44,770 bases of DNA from Chloroflexota bacterium (GTDB taxonomy: Bacteria > Chloroflexota > Anaerolineae > Caldilineales > Caldilineaceae), in contig QEUW01000019.1 in assembly GCA_003577005.1 (NCBI GenBank), positions 1 through 44,770 on the forward strand. Direction: 5' to 3'. A program made the translations under genes and the position numbers. Shown here in pieces: positions 1 to 8,481 of the stretch. Numbering within the stretch: the stretch's first letter is position 1; each line of letters begins with the position of its first letter. Under the pieces are notes generated by a model that ran no database searches, was not told where the DNA came from, and saw only the letters and a list, made by a program, of their open reading frames with translations.

Positions 1-513
1 GAAGATGTGGCGGCCAAAGTGCGGGCAGAGAGCGGCGTGGCCGACGACCAGGTAGTGGGTGACCTGGCTGGGGCCATGCACTTTCTGCGGTCACAGCCCT
101 ACTCCAACGGCAAAGTAGGCATCTTTGGCACCTGCTCCGGCGGCCGCCATGCCTATCTGACCGTCTGCCGCGTGCAGGGCTTTGACGCTGCCATCGATTG
201 CTGGGGTGGGCGAGTCGTGATGAGCCAGCAAGATCTCACACCCAAACAACCGGTCGCACCCATCGACTACACCGCCGGCCTCTCGTGCCCGCTCCTGGGC
301 CTCTTTGGCGAAGAAGACCGCAACCCTCCGCCTGAACAGGTGGCCCAACACGAGCAGGAACTCAAAAAACATGGTAAGAACTACGAGTTCCACATGTATC
401 CCAATGCCGGCCACGGCTTTTTCTACTACGACCGCCCCGCCTACCGCCAGGAACAGGCAGTGGACGGCTGGAAGAAGATCTTCACCTTTTTGGAGAAGCA
501 TTTGAGTTCGTGA
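1..513 (+). CDS. Dienelactone hydrolase family protein (5' truncated by window edge)
   Basis: The reading frame is open from base 1, so the N-terminus lies outside the window. This is the C-terminal part of an alpha/beta-hydrolase of the dienelactone hydrolase family, cytoplasmic enzymes that open cyclic esters with a cysteine nucleophile. In fragment numbering, the nucleophile elbow GTCSGG places Cys at 45, the acid is Asp 106 in EEDRNPP, and the base is His 138 in NAGHGFF, giving a complete Cys-Asp-His triad. The natural substrate cannot be read from sequence. The last two Ser codons and the TGA stop lie inside the first copy of a 14-bp tandem repeat (507-562), so the end of the protein may have been reset by the repeat. 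The next gene on the same strand is a DUF6295-like protein about 120 bp downstream. Confidence 0.9.
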   Translation, partial: EDVAAKVRAESGVADDQVVGDLAGAMHFLRSQPYSNGKVGIFGTCSGGRHAYLTVCRVQGFDAAIDCWGGRVVMSQQDLTPKQPVAPIDYTAGLSCPLLGLFGEEDRNPPPEQVAQHEQELKKHGKNYEFHMYPNAGHGFFYYDRPAYRQEQAVDGWKKIFTFLEKHLSS

Positions 514-569
514 TGCGTAGTTCGTGATGCGTAGTTCGTGATGCGTAATTCGTGATGCGTAATTCGTAA
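507..569. repeat. 14-bp tandem repeat array, family A (TTCGTGATGCGTA)
   Basis: Four head-to-tail copies of TTCGTGATGCGTAG or TTCGTGATGCGTAA lie at 507-520, 521-534, 535-548 and 549-562, followed by a partial TTCGTAA. The first copy contains the TGA stop codon of the upstream hydrolase. Related units recur at 19903-20002, where two glycosyltransferase genes meet. Confidence 0.9.
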
Positions 570-633
570 GCGGTCATTACTCATTACCGATTATCGATTC
601 CCATCCCTCCTCACCAAGCGAAGGAGCCTCATC

Positions 634-921
634 ATGTGTACCATGATCGTACAGCAAGCGCCTATCGAGGGCAGCGGCAAAGGAACAGCCGGCTGGTTCC
701 CGGTGCGCCAGGCCAATGTCTCGTTTGACCATCCGTTTCATGCGCCCTTTGAACATGCGCTCAACATCGATTTTGTCGACGAGGCGCGCGGGCCCGGTGC
801 GCGCGTAGCCGTAGAACTCAGCGCGCCGGCGGCCCGCGCGCTGGTGGAGACGATCCTCGCCGTGCTGGACCAGGCCGAGGCTGGCGGTCACCTGGAGGAG
901 CCACAGCACCTTCGATCATAG
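634..921 (+). CDS. DUF6295-like small protein of unknown function
   Basis: A 95-residue soluble protein with no signal peptide or membrane segment. It opens MCTMIVQQAP and carries GSGKGTAGWFPV and FEHALNIDF motifs that I associate with the uncharacterised DUF6295 family. That family assignment is from memory and was not searched. The ATG at 634 is preceded by AAGGAG at 621-626 with about 7 nt spacing, which fixes the start. It lies downstream of a dienelactone-hydrolase gene on the same strand, with a repeat array between them. No catalytic residues are recognisable and no function is proposed. Confidence 0.75.
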   Translation: MCTMIVQQAPIEGSGKGTAGWFPVRQANVSFDHPFHAPFEHALNIDFVDEARGPGARVAVELSAPAARALVETILAVLDQAEAGGHLEEPQHLRS

Positions 922-974
922 CCGCAGGTGACAGTACGGGCTACCACAACGATAGTATTCCCCTCGAACGGTTT

Positions 975-1030
975 TACCTCCGGGAGGTGACCAGAAGCCG
1001 CTTCCCCGGCCAGCTTATGCTGGTCACCTC
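975..1030. other. Mutually exclusive hairpins downstream of the DUF6295-like gene
   Basis: GAGGTGACCAG (984-994) pairs perfectly with CTGGTCACCTC (1020-1030) as an 11-bp stem. The same 5' arm can instead pair with the upstream ACCTCC in the palindrome ACCTCCGGGAGGT (975-987). There is no U-tract, so it is not a classical terminator. It could be an RNA switch, a processed 3' end or a degenerate repeat. Confidence 0.45.
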
Positions 1031-1186
1031 TCGAAGGCGTTTACCCGAAGGAGCGTCAGTGAATGGCAAGCAGTCTAGCCTTTTCTTGGGCACTTACTTG
1101 ACTGCGCCTCGCAATTTTGGGGCTTGTACATGTATCTGGCCCCTATATCCTCACCCATTGTATTTTCTGAACTTCTGTCTATTCTA

Positions 1187-1267
1187 GCGTAGATCGCACA
1201 CTGTAGCTTGCAGTGGCAAGGCGGTTGGATGGCACAGGCTCTGCCAGGCGCGATCGCGTATCTACGC
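1187..1267. other. 81-bp three-way-junction inverted-repeat element
   Basis: The outer arms GCGTAGAT (1187-1194) and ATCTACGC (1260-1267) pair and can be extended by CGC/GCG. Inside are two hairpins: CACTG (1199-1203) with CAGTG (1211-1215), and TGGCA (1230-1234) with TGCCA (1242-1246). It may be a small mobile repeat or a structured RNA. Nothing identifies a known riboswitch class. Confidence 0.45.
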
Positions 1268-1279
1268 AAACAAAGCTGA

Positions 1280-1412
1280 GAAACTGTTTGAAAAGGTGGG
1301 CGCCTACGCTGGTGCGTGTACCTACAAGGTGCGTTGCACCTCAGGAATGCCCGGCGGCCCAGGTGCATCGCACTCTGCGAGTGCAACGCACCGACCCTTT
1401 TCAAACAGCTTC
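1280..1412. mobile_element. MITE-like inverted-repeat element, type 1
   Basis: The terminal arms GAAACTGTTTGAAAAGG (1280-1296) and its near-perfect inverse (1396-1412, one mismatch) enclose about 100 bp with no coding potential. The core contains GGTGCGTTGCACC and GTGCAACGCACC, palindromic segments that recur in the differently terminated elements at 7481 and 27580. The arms resemble IS5-family ends, which is an impression only. No clear target duplication is visible. Confidence 0.6.
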
Positions 1413-1535
1413 TTAAACCTATTGACTATCGCTGTTTAGAATTTTATGCCGTAACCAGTACCCTCGTGGCCGGTTTCAGCCACCCTTATGGCGTGATAGT
1501 CATGCCACAAGCGCCACAGGACAAAGGAGCCTACT

Positions 1536-3566
1536 TTGGACGATCAACAACGCAAACAAGTCGGATTTTCCATTGGATATTTCTTACTTGCCTTACTGGG
1601 CATCTGGCTGATTCAAATCTTCTTCATCCAGCCCTTTCTCATCAACCAAGCGGAGGTGCCCTACAGCCAGTTCCGCCAGGATCTGGCGGAGGGTAAAATT
1701 GACACAGTCACCTTTAGCGGTGACCGTATCTTCTATACCTGCTGTGTCGAGCCAGAAACCGTACCTGACACTGCGGCGACAGAAGAAAGCGATGCCGAGA
1801 GCCAGGCAACACCGGCAGTACCGGCGGACGATGGCGCGGGCGGCCTCTTCCCGTGGTGGGGTGGAACGGCTCCGGCGGAGTCCACCGGAGCGCCACAAGC
1901 CTACAACGTCGTCGCCGTCGAAGATCCAGACTTGATCAACGATCTGCTTGCTGCGGGAGTCACCTTTAGCGCCGAGGCGCCGGCGAACAATCTGCTGGTT
2001 ACCATCCTGGCTTGGACGATCCCGCTCCTACCTCTGGTAATCATCTGGTACTTCTTCTTCCGGCGGATGCGATCTGCCGGCGGCAATGTCCTCTCCATTG
2101 GCAAGAGCAAAGCGCGTGAGATATCGGGCGAGATGACTGGCATCACCTTTGCCGATGTCGGGGGCGCAGACGAGGCTGAAGTTGAACTCAAAGAGATCAT
2201 CGATTTTCTCACCAATCCCGACCGCTTTACAGAGATGGGGGCCAAGTTGCCAAAGGGTGTGCTCATGGTCGGCCCACCGGGGACGGGCAAAACGCTTTTA
2301 GCCAAGGCGACGGCGGGGGAAGCAGGAGTTCCCTTTTTCCTGCTGAGCGGGTCGGACTTTGTCGAGATGTTTGTGGGTGTCGGCGCGTCGCGGGTGCGCG
2401 ACCTCTTCCAGCAGGCCAAGGCCAAAGCGCCTTGCATCGTCTTTATCGACGAAATTGACGCCATCGGCCAGTCGCGCTCGACCGCTGGCGCCATTGTCAC
2501 CAACGACGAACGCGACCAGACGCTCAACGCGCTGCTCTCCGAAATGGATGGTTTCGAGCCCAACAACGGCGTGGTCATCATGGCTGCCACCAACCGACCC
2601 GAAGTGTTGGACAGGGCGCTGCTACGCCCCGGACGCTTTGACCGCCAGATCCAGGTGCCGCTGCCGACCGAGCCGGGCCGGCGCGAGATTCTCAACATCC
2701 ACACAAAGGATGTCAAGTTGGCGCCCGATGTGCGACTGGACCGGATTGCGCAGATCACGCCCGGGTTCTCCGGTGCGGATCTGGCGAATATTGTCAATGA
2801 GGCTGCGCTGCTCGCCGTGCGTGAAGAAAGCAAGATGGTGACCATGCACCATTTTGACCTGGCGATCGAACGGGTTGTTGCAGGATTACAACGCAAAACG
2901 CCGCTGCGCGACGAAGTGCGGCGCCGGGTGGCCTATCACGAAGGTGGGCATGCGCTGGTCGCAAGTCTGCTGCCGACGCCCGACCAGGTCCACCGGGTCA
3001 GCATCATCCCGACAGCCAAAGGGGCCTTGGGCTACACCCTGCAAATGCCGGAAGAAGACCAATATCTGCTGGGCGAGCAACAACTGCGCGAGCGTATGGC
3101 CGTGATGCTGGGCGGGCGCGCCGCCGAACTGCTGATCTTCAAGGAACCATCCACCGGGGCCGCCAACGATCTGGAGATGGCCACAAAACTTGCCCGCCGC
3201 ATGGTCACTGAATTTGGCATGACCGATTCGCTGGGGGCGGTGCGCTACGTCACCGATGAGGGGATGGGCTACCTGGGCGTGCAATCCAGAATGCGCCCTG
3301 ACCTGGGCCCAGAGACGGCAACGCTCATCGACCAGGAGGTGCGCCAGCTGATCGACCACGCCCAAAACCAGGCGCTTGACCTGTTGCGCGAGAACATTCA
3401 AGCTCTACATGAGATTGCCCATGTATTGCAAGAGAAAGAAGTCATCAGCGGTGCGCAGATCGAGCAGATTGCAGCTAAGGCAAAGGGCAAGCAGGCTGAA
3501 ATCGAGCGAGTGCCACCCCACATCGATGGTGATAGCAAGGTTGAAGCGAAACAAGGAGGTGATTGA
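1536..3566 (+). CDS. ftsH: ATP-dependent zinc metalloprotease FtsH
   Basis: Membrane-anchored AAA+ protease that degrades damaged or regulatory membrane and cytosolic proteins as a hexamer. At 676 residues it is slightly longer than usual. TM1 is at about 11-31, an extracytoplasmic domain at about 32-150 and TM2 at about 152-175. Walker A GPPGTGKT is at 246-253 and Walker B around [11 protein letters not shown] near 300. The zinc motif HEGGH starts at His 468, a variant of the usual HEAGH, and the third ligand is probably Asp 545 in ANDLEMAT. The start is TTG: AAAGGAG at 1523-1529 sits 6 nt upstream, and no better ATG precedes the first TM. The extracytoplasmic domain has an acidic Pro/Ala-rich insert (about 63-115) with a Cys-Cys pair. 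Upstream lie three inverted-repeat elements and no visible consensus promoter. Confidence 0.97.
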   Translation: MDDQQRKQVGFSIGYFLLALLGIWLIQIFFIQPFLINQAEVPYSQFRQDLAEGKIDTVTFSGDRIFYTCCVEPETVPDTAATEESDAESQATPAVPADDGAGGLFPWWGGTAPAESTGAPQAYNVVAVEDPDLINDLLAAGVTFSAEAPANNLLVTILAWTIPLLPLVIIWYFFFRRMRSAGGNVLSIGKSKAREISGEMTGITFADVGGADEAEVELKEIIDFLTNPDRFTEMGAKLPKGVLMVGPPGTGKTLLAKATAGEAGVPFFLLSGSDFVEMFVGVGASRVRDLFQQAKAKAPCIVFIDEIDAIGQSRSTAGAIVTNDERDQTLNALLSEMDGFEPNNGVVIMAATNRPEVLDRALLRPGRFDRQIQVPLPTEPGRREILNIHTKDVKLAPDVRLDRIAQITPGFSGADLANIVNEAALLAVREESKMVTMHHFDLAIERVVAGLQRKTPLRDEVRRRVAYHEGGHALVASLLPTPDQVHRVSIIPTAKGALGYTLQMPEEDQYLLGEQQLRERMAVMLGGRAAELLIFKEPSTGAANDLEMATKLARRMVTEFGMTDSLGAVRYVTDEGMGYLGVQSRMRPDLGPETATLIDQEVRQLIDHAQNQALDLLRENIQALHEIAHVLQEKEVISGAQIEQIAAKAKGKQAEIERVPPHIDGDSKVEAKQGGD

Positions 3567-3672
3567 ACATTTTTGAAATACCTGGTTGTTTGCCGGTAGG
3601 CTGGCAGGATCATTAACGGGTACGCTCTTTGGATCTGCTCTCGAGTAGCATGGCTAATTTCAGGAGGCAACG

Positions 3673-4437
3673 ATGCGACTTCAGGAAAAAGTTGTGGTGA
3701 TTACGGGTGCTGGCTCCGGGATGGGGCTGGCGATGGCGACACGCTTTGCAGCGGAAGGGGCGAGTATCGTCGCGGGTGACTGGAATGCGCAGCGGCTGGA
3801 TGCCGCCGTTGCGAGTATTCAGGCAAATGGCGGCGCGATTGTCGGCGCCCAGGGCAACATTGCAGACCAGGCAACTGCCGAGGGACTTATCGACCTGGCA
3901 ATCAGCACCTATGGTCGTCTGGATGTACTCTGCAACAACGCCGGCGTGATGGACTATATGCAGGGTGTAGGCGAGCTGTCGGATGACATCTGGCATCGCG
4001 TGCTGAGTATCAATCTGGATGGCCCCATGTTTACGAGCCGGCGGGCGATTCAGCATATGCTCACGCACGGCGGCGGGTCCATCATCAACATTGCCTCGAC
4101 CGCCGGTATTCACGGCGGGGCCGCGGGCGCTGCCTATACGGTCTCCAAACATGGGCTGGTCGGCCTGACGCGCAACACGGCCTGGATGTATGCGAAAAAG
4201 GGGATTCGCTGTAACGCTATCTGCCCTGGCGCGACCATCACGAACATCGCCGAGTCGATGCCGCAAGAGCGGCTAGACGCAACCGGTTTGGAACGTACGG
4301 GCGCATTTTCTGCACTTGCTCCGGCCTATCTGGACCCAGGCGATATCGCGGCGCTTGCGCTCTTTCTTGCCTCGGATGAGTCACGCCATATCAATGGTGC
4401 GATTATTCCTGCCGATGCTGGCTGGAGTGCAGTCTAG
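3673..4437 (+). CDS. SDR family oxidoreductase
   Basis: A 254-residue classical short-chain dehydrogenase/reductase, a soluble NAD(P)-dependent Rossmann enzyme. TGAGSGMG (11-18) is the cofactor glycine motif and NNAG is at 88-91. The catalytic Ser 142, Tyr 155 and Lys 159 (YTVSK) form the usual triad. Asp 37, in the GDWN stretch after beta-2, suggests NAD preference, which is inference. The substrate is unknown. AGGAGG at 3662-3667 precedes the ATG. It lies 106 bp after ftsH and 21 bp before cls on the same strand, so cotranscription with cls is likely. The stretch before it shows no convincing promoter. Confidence 0.93.
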   Translation: MRLQEKVVVITGAGSGMGLAMATRFAAEGASIVAGDWNAQRLDAAVASIQANGGAIVGAQGNIADQATAEGLIDLAISTYGRLDVLCNNAGVMDYMQGVGELSDDIWHRVLSINLDGPMFTSRRAIQHMLTHGGGSIINIASTAGIHGGAAGAAYTVSKHGLVGLTRNTAWMYAKKGIRCNAICPGATITNIAESMPQERLDATGLERTGAFSALAPAYLDPGDIAALALFLASDESRHINGAIIPADAGWSAV

Positions 4438-4458
4438 CCGCAAAAAGGGCAGGGGAAC

Positions 4459-5964
4459 GTGGAAGGTCTTGCAAATCTCTGGCAATTCATTCAAGAATGG
4501 ATTAGCTGGATCCTGTTTACCTTTTTTGCCCTCCTGCCCTGGCTGTTGCGGCTGGCGGGGCTGGTGGTGATCCCAGAGCAGCAAAAAAAGCACTATGCCC
4601 ATGCGTGGCTACTGCTTGCCTTTTTCGTTCCCGTGATTGGTTGGCTGCTCTATTTGTTGCTGGGCAGTCCAAAGCTCAACACCCACCGCCGCGCCCAACA
4701 AAAGTATATGGACGGGCTGATTGCCCAGCGGGTGAACGAGGCGGAGCAACGGCCGGAATTAGCCGTCCTCTTTGCCCCATCATTGCCGGACCAGTACGAG
4801 GGTATCATCCGGCTCAATGAGCGGCTGGGCGGCCTGCCGATCTTTGGCAGCAACCACATTGAGCTCTTTCCCGACTATCTGGGCGCGCTCAAACGCATCG
4901 TCGAACGGATCGACGCAGCCCAGCGCTATGTCCATGTCCAGTACTTTATGTTTGCCGATGACGAAAGCGGTTCGCTGGTGGTGGATGCCTTGCTGCGGGC
5001 GCAGCAGCGCGGGGTGAAGACGCGCGTGCTGGTCGATCATATAGGCAACTTACGGTTTAGCAGGCCATTGGTCAAGCGGCTGAGCGAAGGGGGCGTCGAG
5101 TGGAAGTATATGTTGCCTTTCTCAATCTTCCAAGGCCAGTGGAACCGGCCTGACCTGCGCAACCACCGCAAGATCGTGGTCATTGATGGCGAGATCGGCT
5201 TTACTGGCTCGCAGAATGCGATCAACAACACCTACAACAAGCTGGCCACCATCAAGCAAGGCATCTACTACGAAGAAGTGGTAGCGGAAGTCAGCGGGCC
5301 AGTGGTGCTACAACTGGAAGCTGTCTTTGTCACCGACTGGTATGCCGAGACCGATATCCTCTTGGAGCCGGAGGCTTTTCCTGAACTGGTGCGCCAGCCA
5401 CGCGCGGCAGGAGAGATGCTAGCCCAGGTTGTGCCGAGTGGGCCAGGGCACGAGATGCGCAACAATCTAAAGCTCTTTATTGCCCTGGTCCATGAGGCGC
5501 GCAGAAAAGTCGTCATCATCACGCCCTATTTTGTTCCAGACGATGCGTTGTTGGCGGCGATGCAGATCGCTGCTCAGCGCGGCGTGCAGGTGACGTTAAT
5601 TGTCTCCGGCATCGCCGACCAGTTCCTTGTCAGCCGGGCGCAGTGGTCGTTCTATGAGGAGCTGTTGGAGGCAGGCGTGGAGATCTGCGAGGTGGATCCA
5701 CCAGTGATCTTGCACGCCAAGACCATGAGCATTGACGATGGCATTGCCGTGATCGGGTCGAGCAACATGGACATGCGCTCATTTGAACTGAACCTGGAAG
5801 TGACAACTATCTGGTATAACGCAGAGGCAGTGACCAGGCTGCGCGCCATTGAGGCCAGCTACATTGCCCGCTCACAGCCGATGGATCTAAAGAGGTGGCG
5901 CCAGCGACCTTTCAGAAAGCGCTTTGTCGAAAACATTGCCCGCCTGTTTGCCCCCCTGGTGTAG
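4459..5964 (+). CDS. cls: Cardiolipin synthase (phospholipase D family)
   Basis: A 501-residue membrane enzyme that joins two phosphatidylglycerols into cardiolipin and glycerol. Two hydrophobic N-terminal segments (about 10-32 and 45-70) match the PLDc_N region, the second ending in LLYLLLGSPKL. Two PLD/HKD motifs follow: HRKIVVID from His 236 in a GFTGSQN context, and HAKTMSID from His 419 in an IGSSNMD context. Both are intact. The GTG start was chosen because AGGGG lies just upstream and the first TM begins soon after; no ATG is available before the first TM. The gene follows the SDR gene by 21 bp. Confidence 0.95.
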   Translation: MEGLANLWQFIQEWISWILFTFFALLPWLLRLAGLVVIPEQQKKHYAHAWLLLAFFVPVIGWLLYLLLGSPKLNTHRRAQQKYMDGLIAQRVNEAEQRPELAVLFAPSLPDQYEGIIRLNERLGGLPIFGSNHIELFPDYLGALKRIVERIDAAQRYVHVQYFMFADDESGSLVVDALLRAQQRGVKTRVLVDHIGNLRFSRPLVKRLSEGGVEWKYMLPFSIFQGQWNRPDLRNHRKIVVIDGEIGFTGSQNAINNTYNKLATIKQGIYYEEVVAEVSGPVVLQLEAVFVTDWYAETDILLEPEAFPELVRQPRAAGEMLAQVVPSGPGHEMRNNLKLFIALVHEARRKVVIITPYFVPDDALLAAMQIAAQRGVQVTLIVSGIADQFLVSRAQWSFYEELLEAGVEICEVDPPVILHAKTMSIDDGIAVIGSSNMDMRSFELNLEVTTIWYNAEAVTRLRAIEASYIARSQPMDLKRWRQRPFRKRFVENIARLFAPLV

Positions 5965-6364
5965 GCCAGGAAGTTACCGAATCCTGGGTTATGAAGGCCA
6001 AACCAATAGCCTTCCACCGTGCCCAGTTCAGCCTGCAACCACCGGCGTGAATCCCCGCGGATCACTGATATGCACAGGAGCAGTACCCGACGGATCATAC
6101 TCAAGCTAGAAAAGGGTCTCCAGGTGCTTCCACTTTAGCGTTTGGTACAGAAGGGGCGCCGGCGCAGTTGAGCCTGCTCATACCACAAAACGGAACGCCT
6201 TTCTATAACCAGGCACATAGCATTTTCTGCACTCCGTGATGAACTGTCATGACATGCAGACGGGAAAAGGAGAAATTCGTAAAAGGAAACCATTTAGGAG
6301 TTACGCAGCGATGAGGGCTTCTGAGGTAGAGTTGGCGAAGGGATGTTGATGATAGGAGAGATAC
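5965..6364. other. 400-bp intergenic region between cls and gap
   Basis: No convincing gene is present. A 10-bp perfect palindrome TGTCATGACA lies at 6245-6254, about 110 bp upstream of the gap start, and could be a repressor site. I find no well-spaced -35/-10 pair. The short frame on the minus strand here runs antisense into cls and has no recognisable features. Confidence 0.4.
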
Positions 6365-7381
6365 ATGGTACACAAAGTAGCAATCAACGGTCTGGGACGC
6401 ATTGGCCGGGCAGCGCTCAAGTTGTTGATGGAAACGCCCGACCTGAACCTGGTTGCCGTCAACGATATCGGCTCGCTCGAAAACATGGCCTACCTGCTCA
6501 GATACGATACTGTCTACGGACGTTATGACCAGAGCGTAGAAACAGCAGATGGCGCCCTCATTGTCGGCGGCAAACGCATTCGCTATCTGAGCGAACGTGA
6601 CCCCGCGCAGCTGCCTTGGCGCGAGCTTGGTGTCGAACTGGTCTTTGAATGCACGGGCCGCTTTACAAAACAGGAAGAGGCTGCAAAACACATCCAGGCC
6701 GGGGCAAGGTGGGTTATCCTCTCCGCGCCAACACGCAGCGAGAATGTTCCGACGGTCGTCTATGGCGTTAATCGGCCGTCCGGTGACCCATCCATCATCT
6801 CCTGTGCGAGTTGCACGACCAACAACATTGCGCCGGTGGTGGAGATCATGCACCGCCACTTTGGGGTAGAGAAGGCACTGTTGACGACCATCCATGCCTA
6901 TACAGCCACCCAAGCCCTGGTAGACGCTCCCGGTGAAAAGAAAGACTTTCGGCGCGGCCGGGCTGCCGCCGCCAACTTTGTGCCGGCGAGCACAGGCGCA
7001 GCCATCGCGACGACAAAGGCGCTTCCAGAACTGGAAGGGCGGTTTGATGGCGTATCCGTGCGCGGCCCCGTGCCGGTGGGTTCGCTTTCTGACCTGGTCT
7101 TTGTCCTGGCGCGCGAGACAACAGTGGATGAGATCAACGCTGTACTGCGCCAGGAAGCCACCAGCGAGCAGTACCGAGGCGTTCTGGGCGTCACCGATGA
7201 GCCATTAGTTTCCAGCGACATCATCAAAGATCCCCGGGCCGCTATTGTCCAGTTGGATATGACACGCATTGTGGGTGGCAACCTCGTAAAGATCATGTGT
7301 TGGTATGACAATGAGTGGGGCTTTACCAACCAGATGATCCAGACTGCGCTGGAGACAATTGGGGCCAAGCAAAGCACTTGA
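6365..7381 (+). CDS. gap: Type I glyceraldehyde-3-phosphate dehydrogenase
   Basis: A 338-residue cytoplasmic glycolytic enzyme that converts glyceraldehyde-3-phosphate, phosphate and NAD into 1,3-bisphosphoglycerate. The N-terminal Rossmann glycine motif NGLGRIGR is at 8-15. The catalytic Cys 150 is in SCASCTTN, and the partner base is His 177 in HAYTATQ. The phosphate-binding ASTGAA segment and the SVRGPVPVGS segment are typical of the family. ATG at 6365 is preceded by AGGAGA at 6354-6359. It stands alone between cls and the tRNA block. A MITE lies about 100 bp downstream. Confidence 0.96.
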   Translation: MVHKVAINGLGRIGRAALKLLMETPDLNLVAVNDIGSLENMAYLLRYDTVYGRYDQSVETADGALIVGGKRIRYLSERDPAQLPWRELGVELVFECTGRFTKQEEAAKHIQAGARWVILSAPTRSENVPTVVYGVNRPSGDPSIISCASCTTNNIAPVVEIMHRHFGVEKALLTTIHAYTATQALVDAPGEKKDFRRGRAAAANFVPASTGAAIATTKALPELEGRFDGVSVRGPVPVGSLSDLVFVLARETTVDEINAVLRQEATSEQYRGVLGVTDEPLVSSDIIKDPRAAIVQLDMTRIVGGNLVKIMCWYDNEWGFTNQMIQTALETIGAKQST

Positions 7382-7480
7382 GAACCCGCCTGAGCGCCGG
7401 TTTAATCAAGTTAATCTTCAGCATCGCCGGGTGGACGCGCCTGGTTGCAACACCTTTGTCCTGCCGATGGCGTTTGGCTA

Positions 7481-7571
7481 GGTTCTGTTGACATTTCGGT
7501 TCAGACCAGAGGTGCAACGCACTTTTCAAGTGCATCACATCTGAGTAAATACGCCAAATGCCAACAGAACC
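7481..7571. mobile_element. MITE-like element type 2, copy A
   Basis: A 91-bp non-coding element starts GGTTCTGTTGACATTT and ends with the inverted CAACAGAACC. It is flanked by TA on both sides (7479-7480 and 7572-7573), or by CTAG if the outer bases are counted. Its core has GTGCAACGCAC and GTGCATC. Related copies lie at 27580-27670 and 30375-30483, and a solo end lies at 33208. Confidence 0.75.
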
Positions 7572-7607
7572 TAGATGCACAAAAAATTGTACTTCAGCAT
7601 ATTTTGG

Positions 7608-7644
7608 GCAAAACAAATACACCGTCACATCTTGTAACGGTGTA
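7608..7644 (-). terminator. Rho-independent terminator of the tRNA-Met pair
   Basis: On the minus strand an 11-bp stem (TACACCGTTAC with GTGACGGTGTA, one G-U pair) and a 5-nt loop are followed by the T-rich TTTGTTTTG. It lies about 40 bp beyond the 3' end of tRNA-Met. Confidence 0.75.
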
Positions 7645-7685
7645 AATCCAACCGGCTCTAGGTTGTCTACGAACGGTTGTAGAGT

Positions 7686-7758
7686 GGCGACGGTGTGGAT
7701 CGAACACACGACCTAGGGATTATGAAGCCCTCGCTCTGACCGACTGAGCTACGTCGCC
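7686..7758 (-). tRNA. tRNA-Met (CAT), elongator
   Basis: A 73-nt cloverleaf folds on the minus strand. The acceptor GGCGACG pairs with CGTCGCC, the D arm is GCTC/GAGC and the T arm is GTGTG-TTCGATC-CACAC. The anticodon loop TTCATAA gives CAT. The last pair of the anticodon stem (31-39) is C-T, an unusual mismatch. CCA is not encoded. A tRNA-Ile with a modified CAT anticodon is an alternative, but the loop looks more like elongator Met. It is transcribed after the initiator tRNA, and an imperfect hairpin lies between the two. Confidence 0.92.
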
Positions 7759-7801
7759 AGATGAAAACCGCCGGTTTTCACCAGCGGTTTTCACATCTCA
7801 G

Positions 7802-7873
<72 letters not shown>

Positions 7874-7888
7874 TTAACTTACTGTTAT

Positions 7889-7917
7889 AGTATACTATAC
7901 CGTTCGAGATACGTCAA
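7889..7917 (-). promoter_or_regulatory. Sigma-70 promoter of the tRNA-fMet/tRNA-Met unit
   Basis: On the minus strand TTGACG (7912-7917) and TATACT (7889-7894) are separated by exactly 17 bp and end about 16 bp before the initiator tRNA gene. Confidence 0.85.
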
Positions 7918-7960
7918 ATTATCACAATTCGAAAATCGGTTGCGTGAGCCCCTGTCTACC

Positions 7961-8356
7961 CTAGTGACTCTCCCCAGCAGGTAAAAAGAGGTCAAGCCAC
8001 TGTTGCCAGTTGGGAACCAGTTGCAGCGCGGCAGGCCCGGCTTCACTCATCGCCGTGACGGTTGGCGGAACCGGCGTACCCTCAATCAGAATGAGCAGTT
8101 CATCGCCCGGCTGCACCAGGTTTAGCACCTCACGCGCCTGTTGGTGAATATAGGCCTCGCTGCGCACGTACGCCAGTTGCGCTTCCAGCTCGGCCTGACG
8201 CTGTTGGGATACAGCGATCTGCTCTTCCCAGCGCGCTGCCTCCGCTCGCAGCCGGCCCTGTTCGGCCAGCCGCCCCGTGTACCCAAGGATGAAGAGCAGA
8301 CAACCAAGGATCAACGCCAACAAGACGAACGGTCGCCGGTTGGATGCGCTGTTCAT
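7961..8356 (-). CDS. FtsB/DivIC-like septum formation initiator protein
   Basis: A single-pass membrane protein of about 131 residues. A short basic N-terminus is followed by a TM (about 12-28, LALILGCLLFILGY), then a coiled coil (about 30-75) and a conserved patch, YIHQQAREVLNLVQPGDE, typical of FtsB/DivIC. Such proteins scaffold the divisome with FtsL and FtsQ/DivIB. The frame also offers ATGs at 8365 and 8362. I prefer 8356 because GAGGG at 8366-8370 is then 9 nt upstream. The gene lies between tRNA-Leu and tRNA-fMet on the same strand, with a terminator upstream of it, so it probably has its own promoter. The C-terminal Pro/Leu-rich extension is not recognised. Confidence 0.85.
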   Translation of the reverse strand: MNSASNRRPFVLLALILGCLLFILGYTGRLAEQGRLRAEAARWEEQIAVSQQRQAELEAQLAYVRSEAYIHQQAREVLNLVQPGDELLILIEGTPVPPTVTAMSEAGPAALQLVPNWQQWLDLFLPAGESH

Positions 8357-8397
8357 GGTCATCATCCCTCTTTATCCATCAACTGGAAGGGTAGAAA

Positions 8398-8425
8398 ATA
8401 AAAAAGGAGCTTCGCAACAAGCTCC
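8398..8425 (-). terminator. Rho-independent terminator after tRNA-Leu
   Basis: On the minus strand GGAGCTT and AAGCTCC form a 7-bp stem with a 6-nt loop, followed by TTTTTT. It lies about 57 bp beyond the tRNA-Leu 3' end and just upstream of the FtsB-like gene. Confidence 0.85.
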
Positions 8426-8481
8426 GGCGCGGACCCCGATCAGGGTCGAACCACCGTACCATGCGAAAGACTCCTCGCCTC

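Noticed and set aside
507..569. Possible CRISPR array
   Set aside because: The repeats are directly adjacent 14-mers without spacers. No cas gene is in the window.
975..1030. T-box or known riboswitch
   Set aside because: No T-box sequence or other class-specific core is present. Only the competing stems are visible.
987..1404. Short frames in the gap before ftsH on both strands
   Set aside because: They overlap the hairpin and MITE-like elements, have no ribosome sites and show no protein features.
5859..6104. 81-residue minus-strand frame at the cls 3' end
   Set aside because: Half lies antisense to cls, and no motif or ribosome site is present. The remainder could be a gene remnant but cannot be supported.
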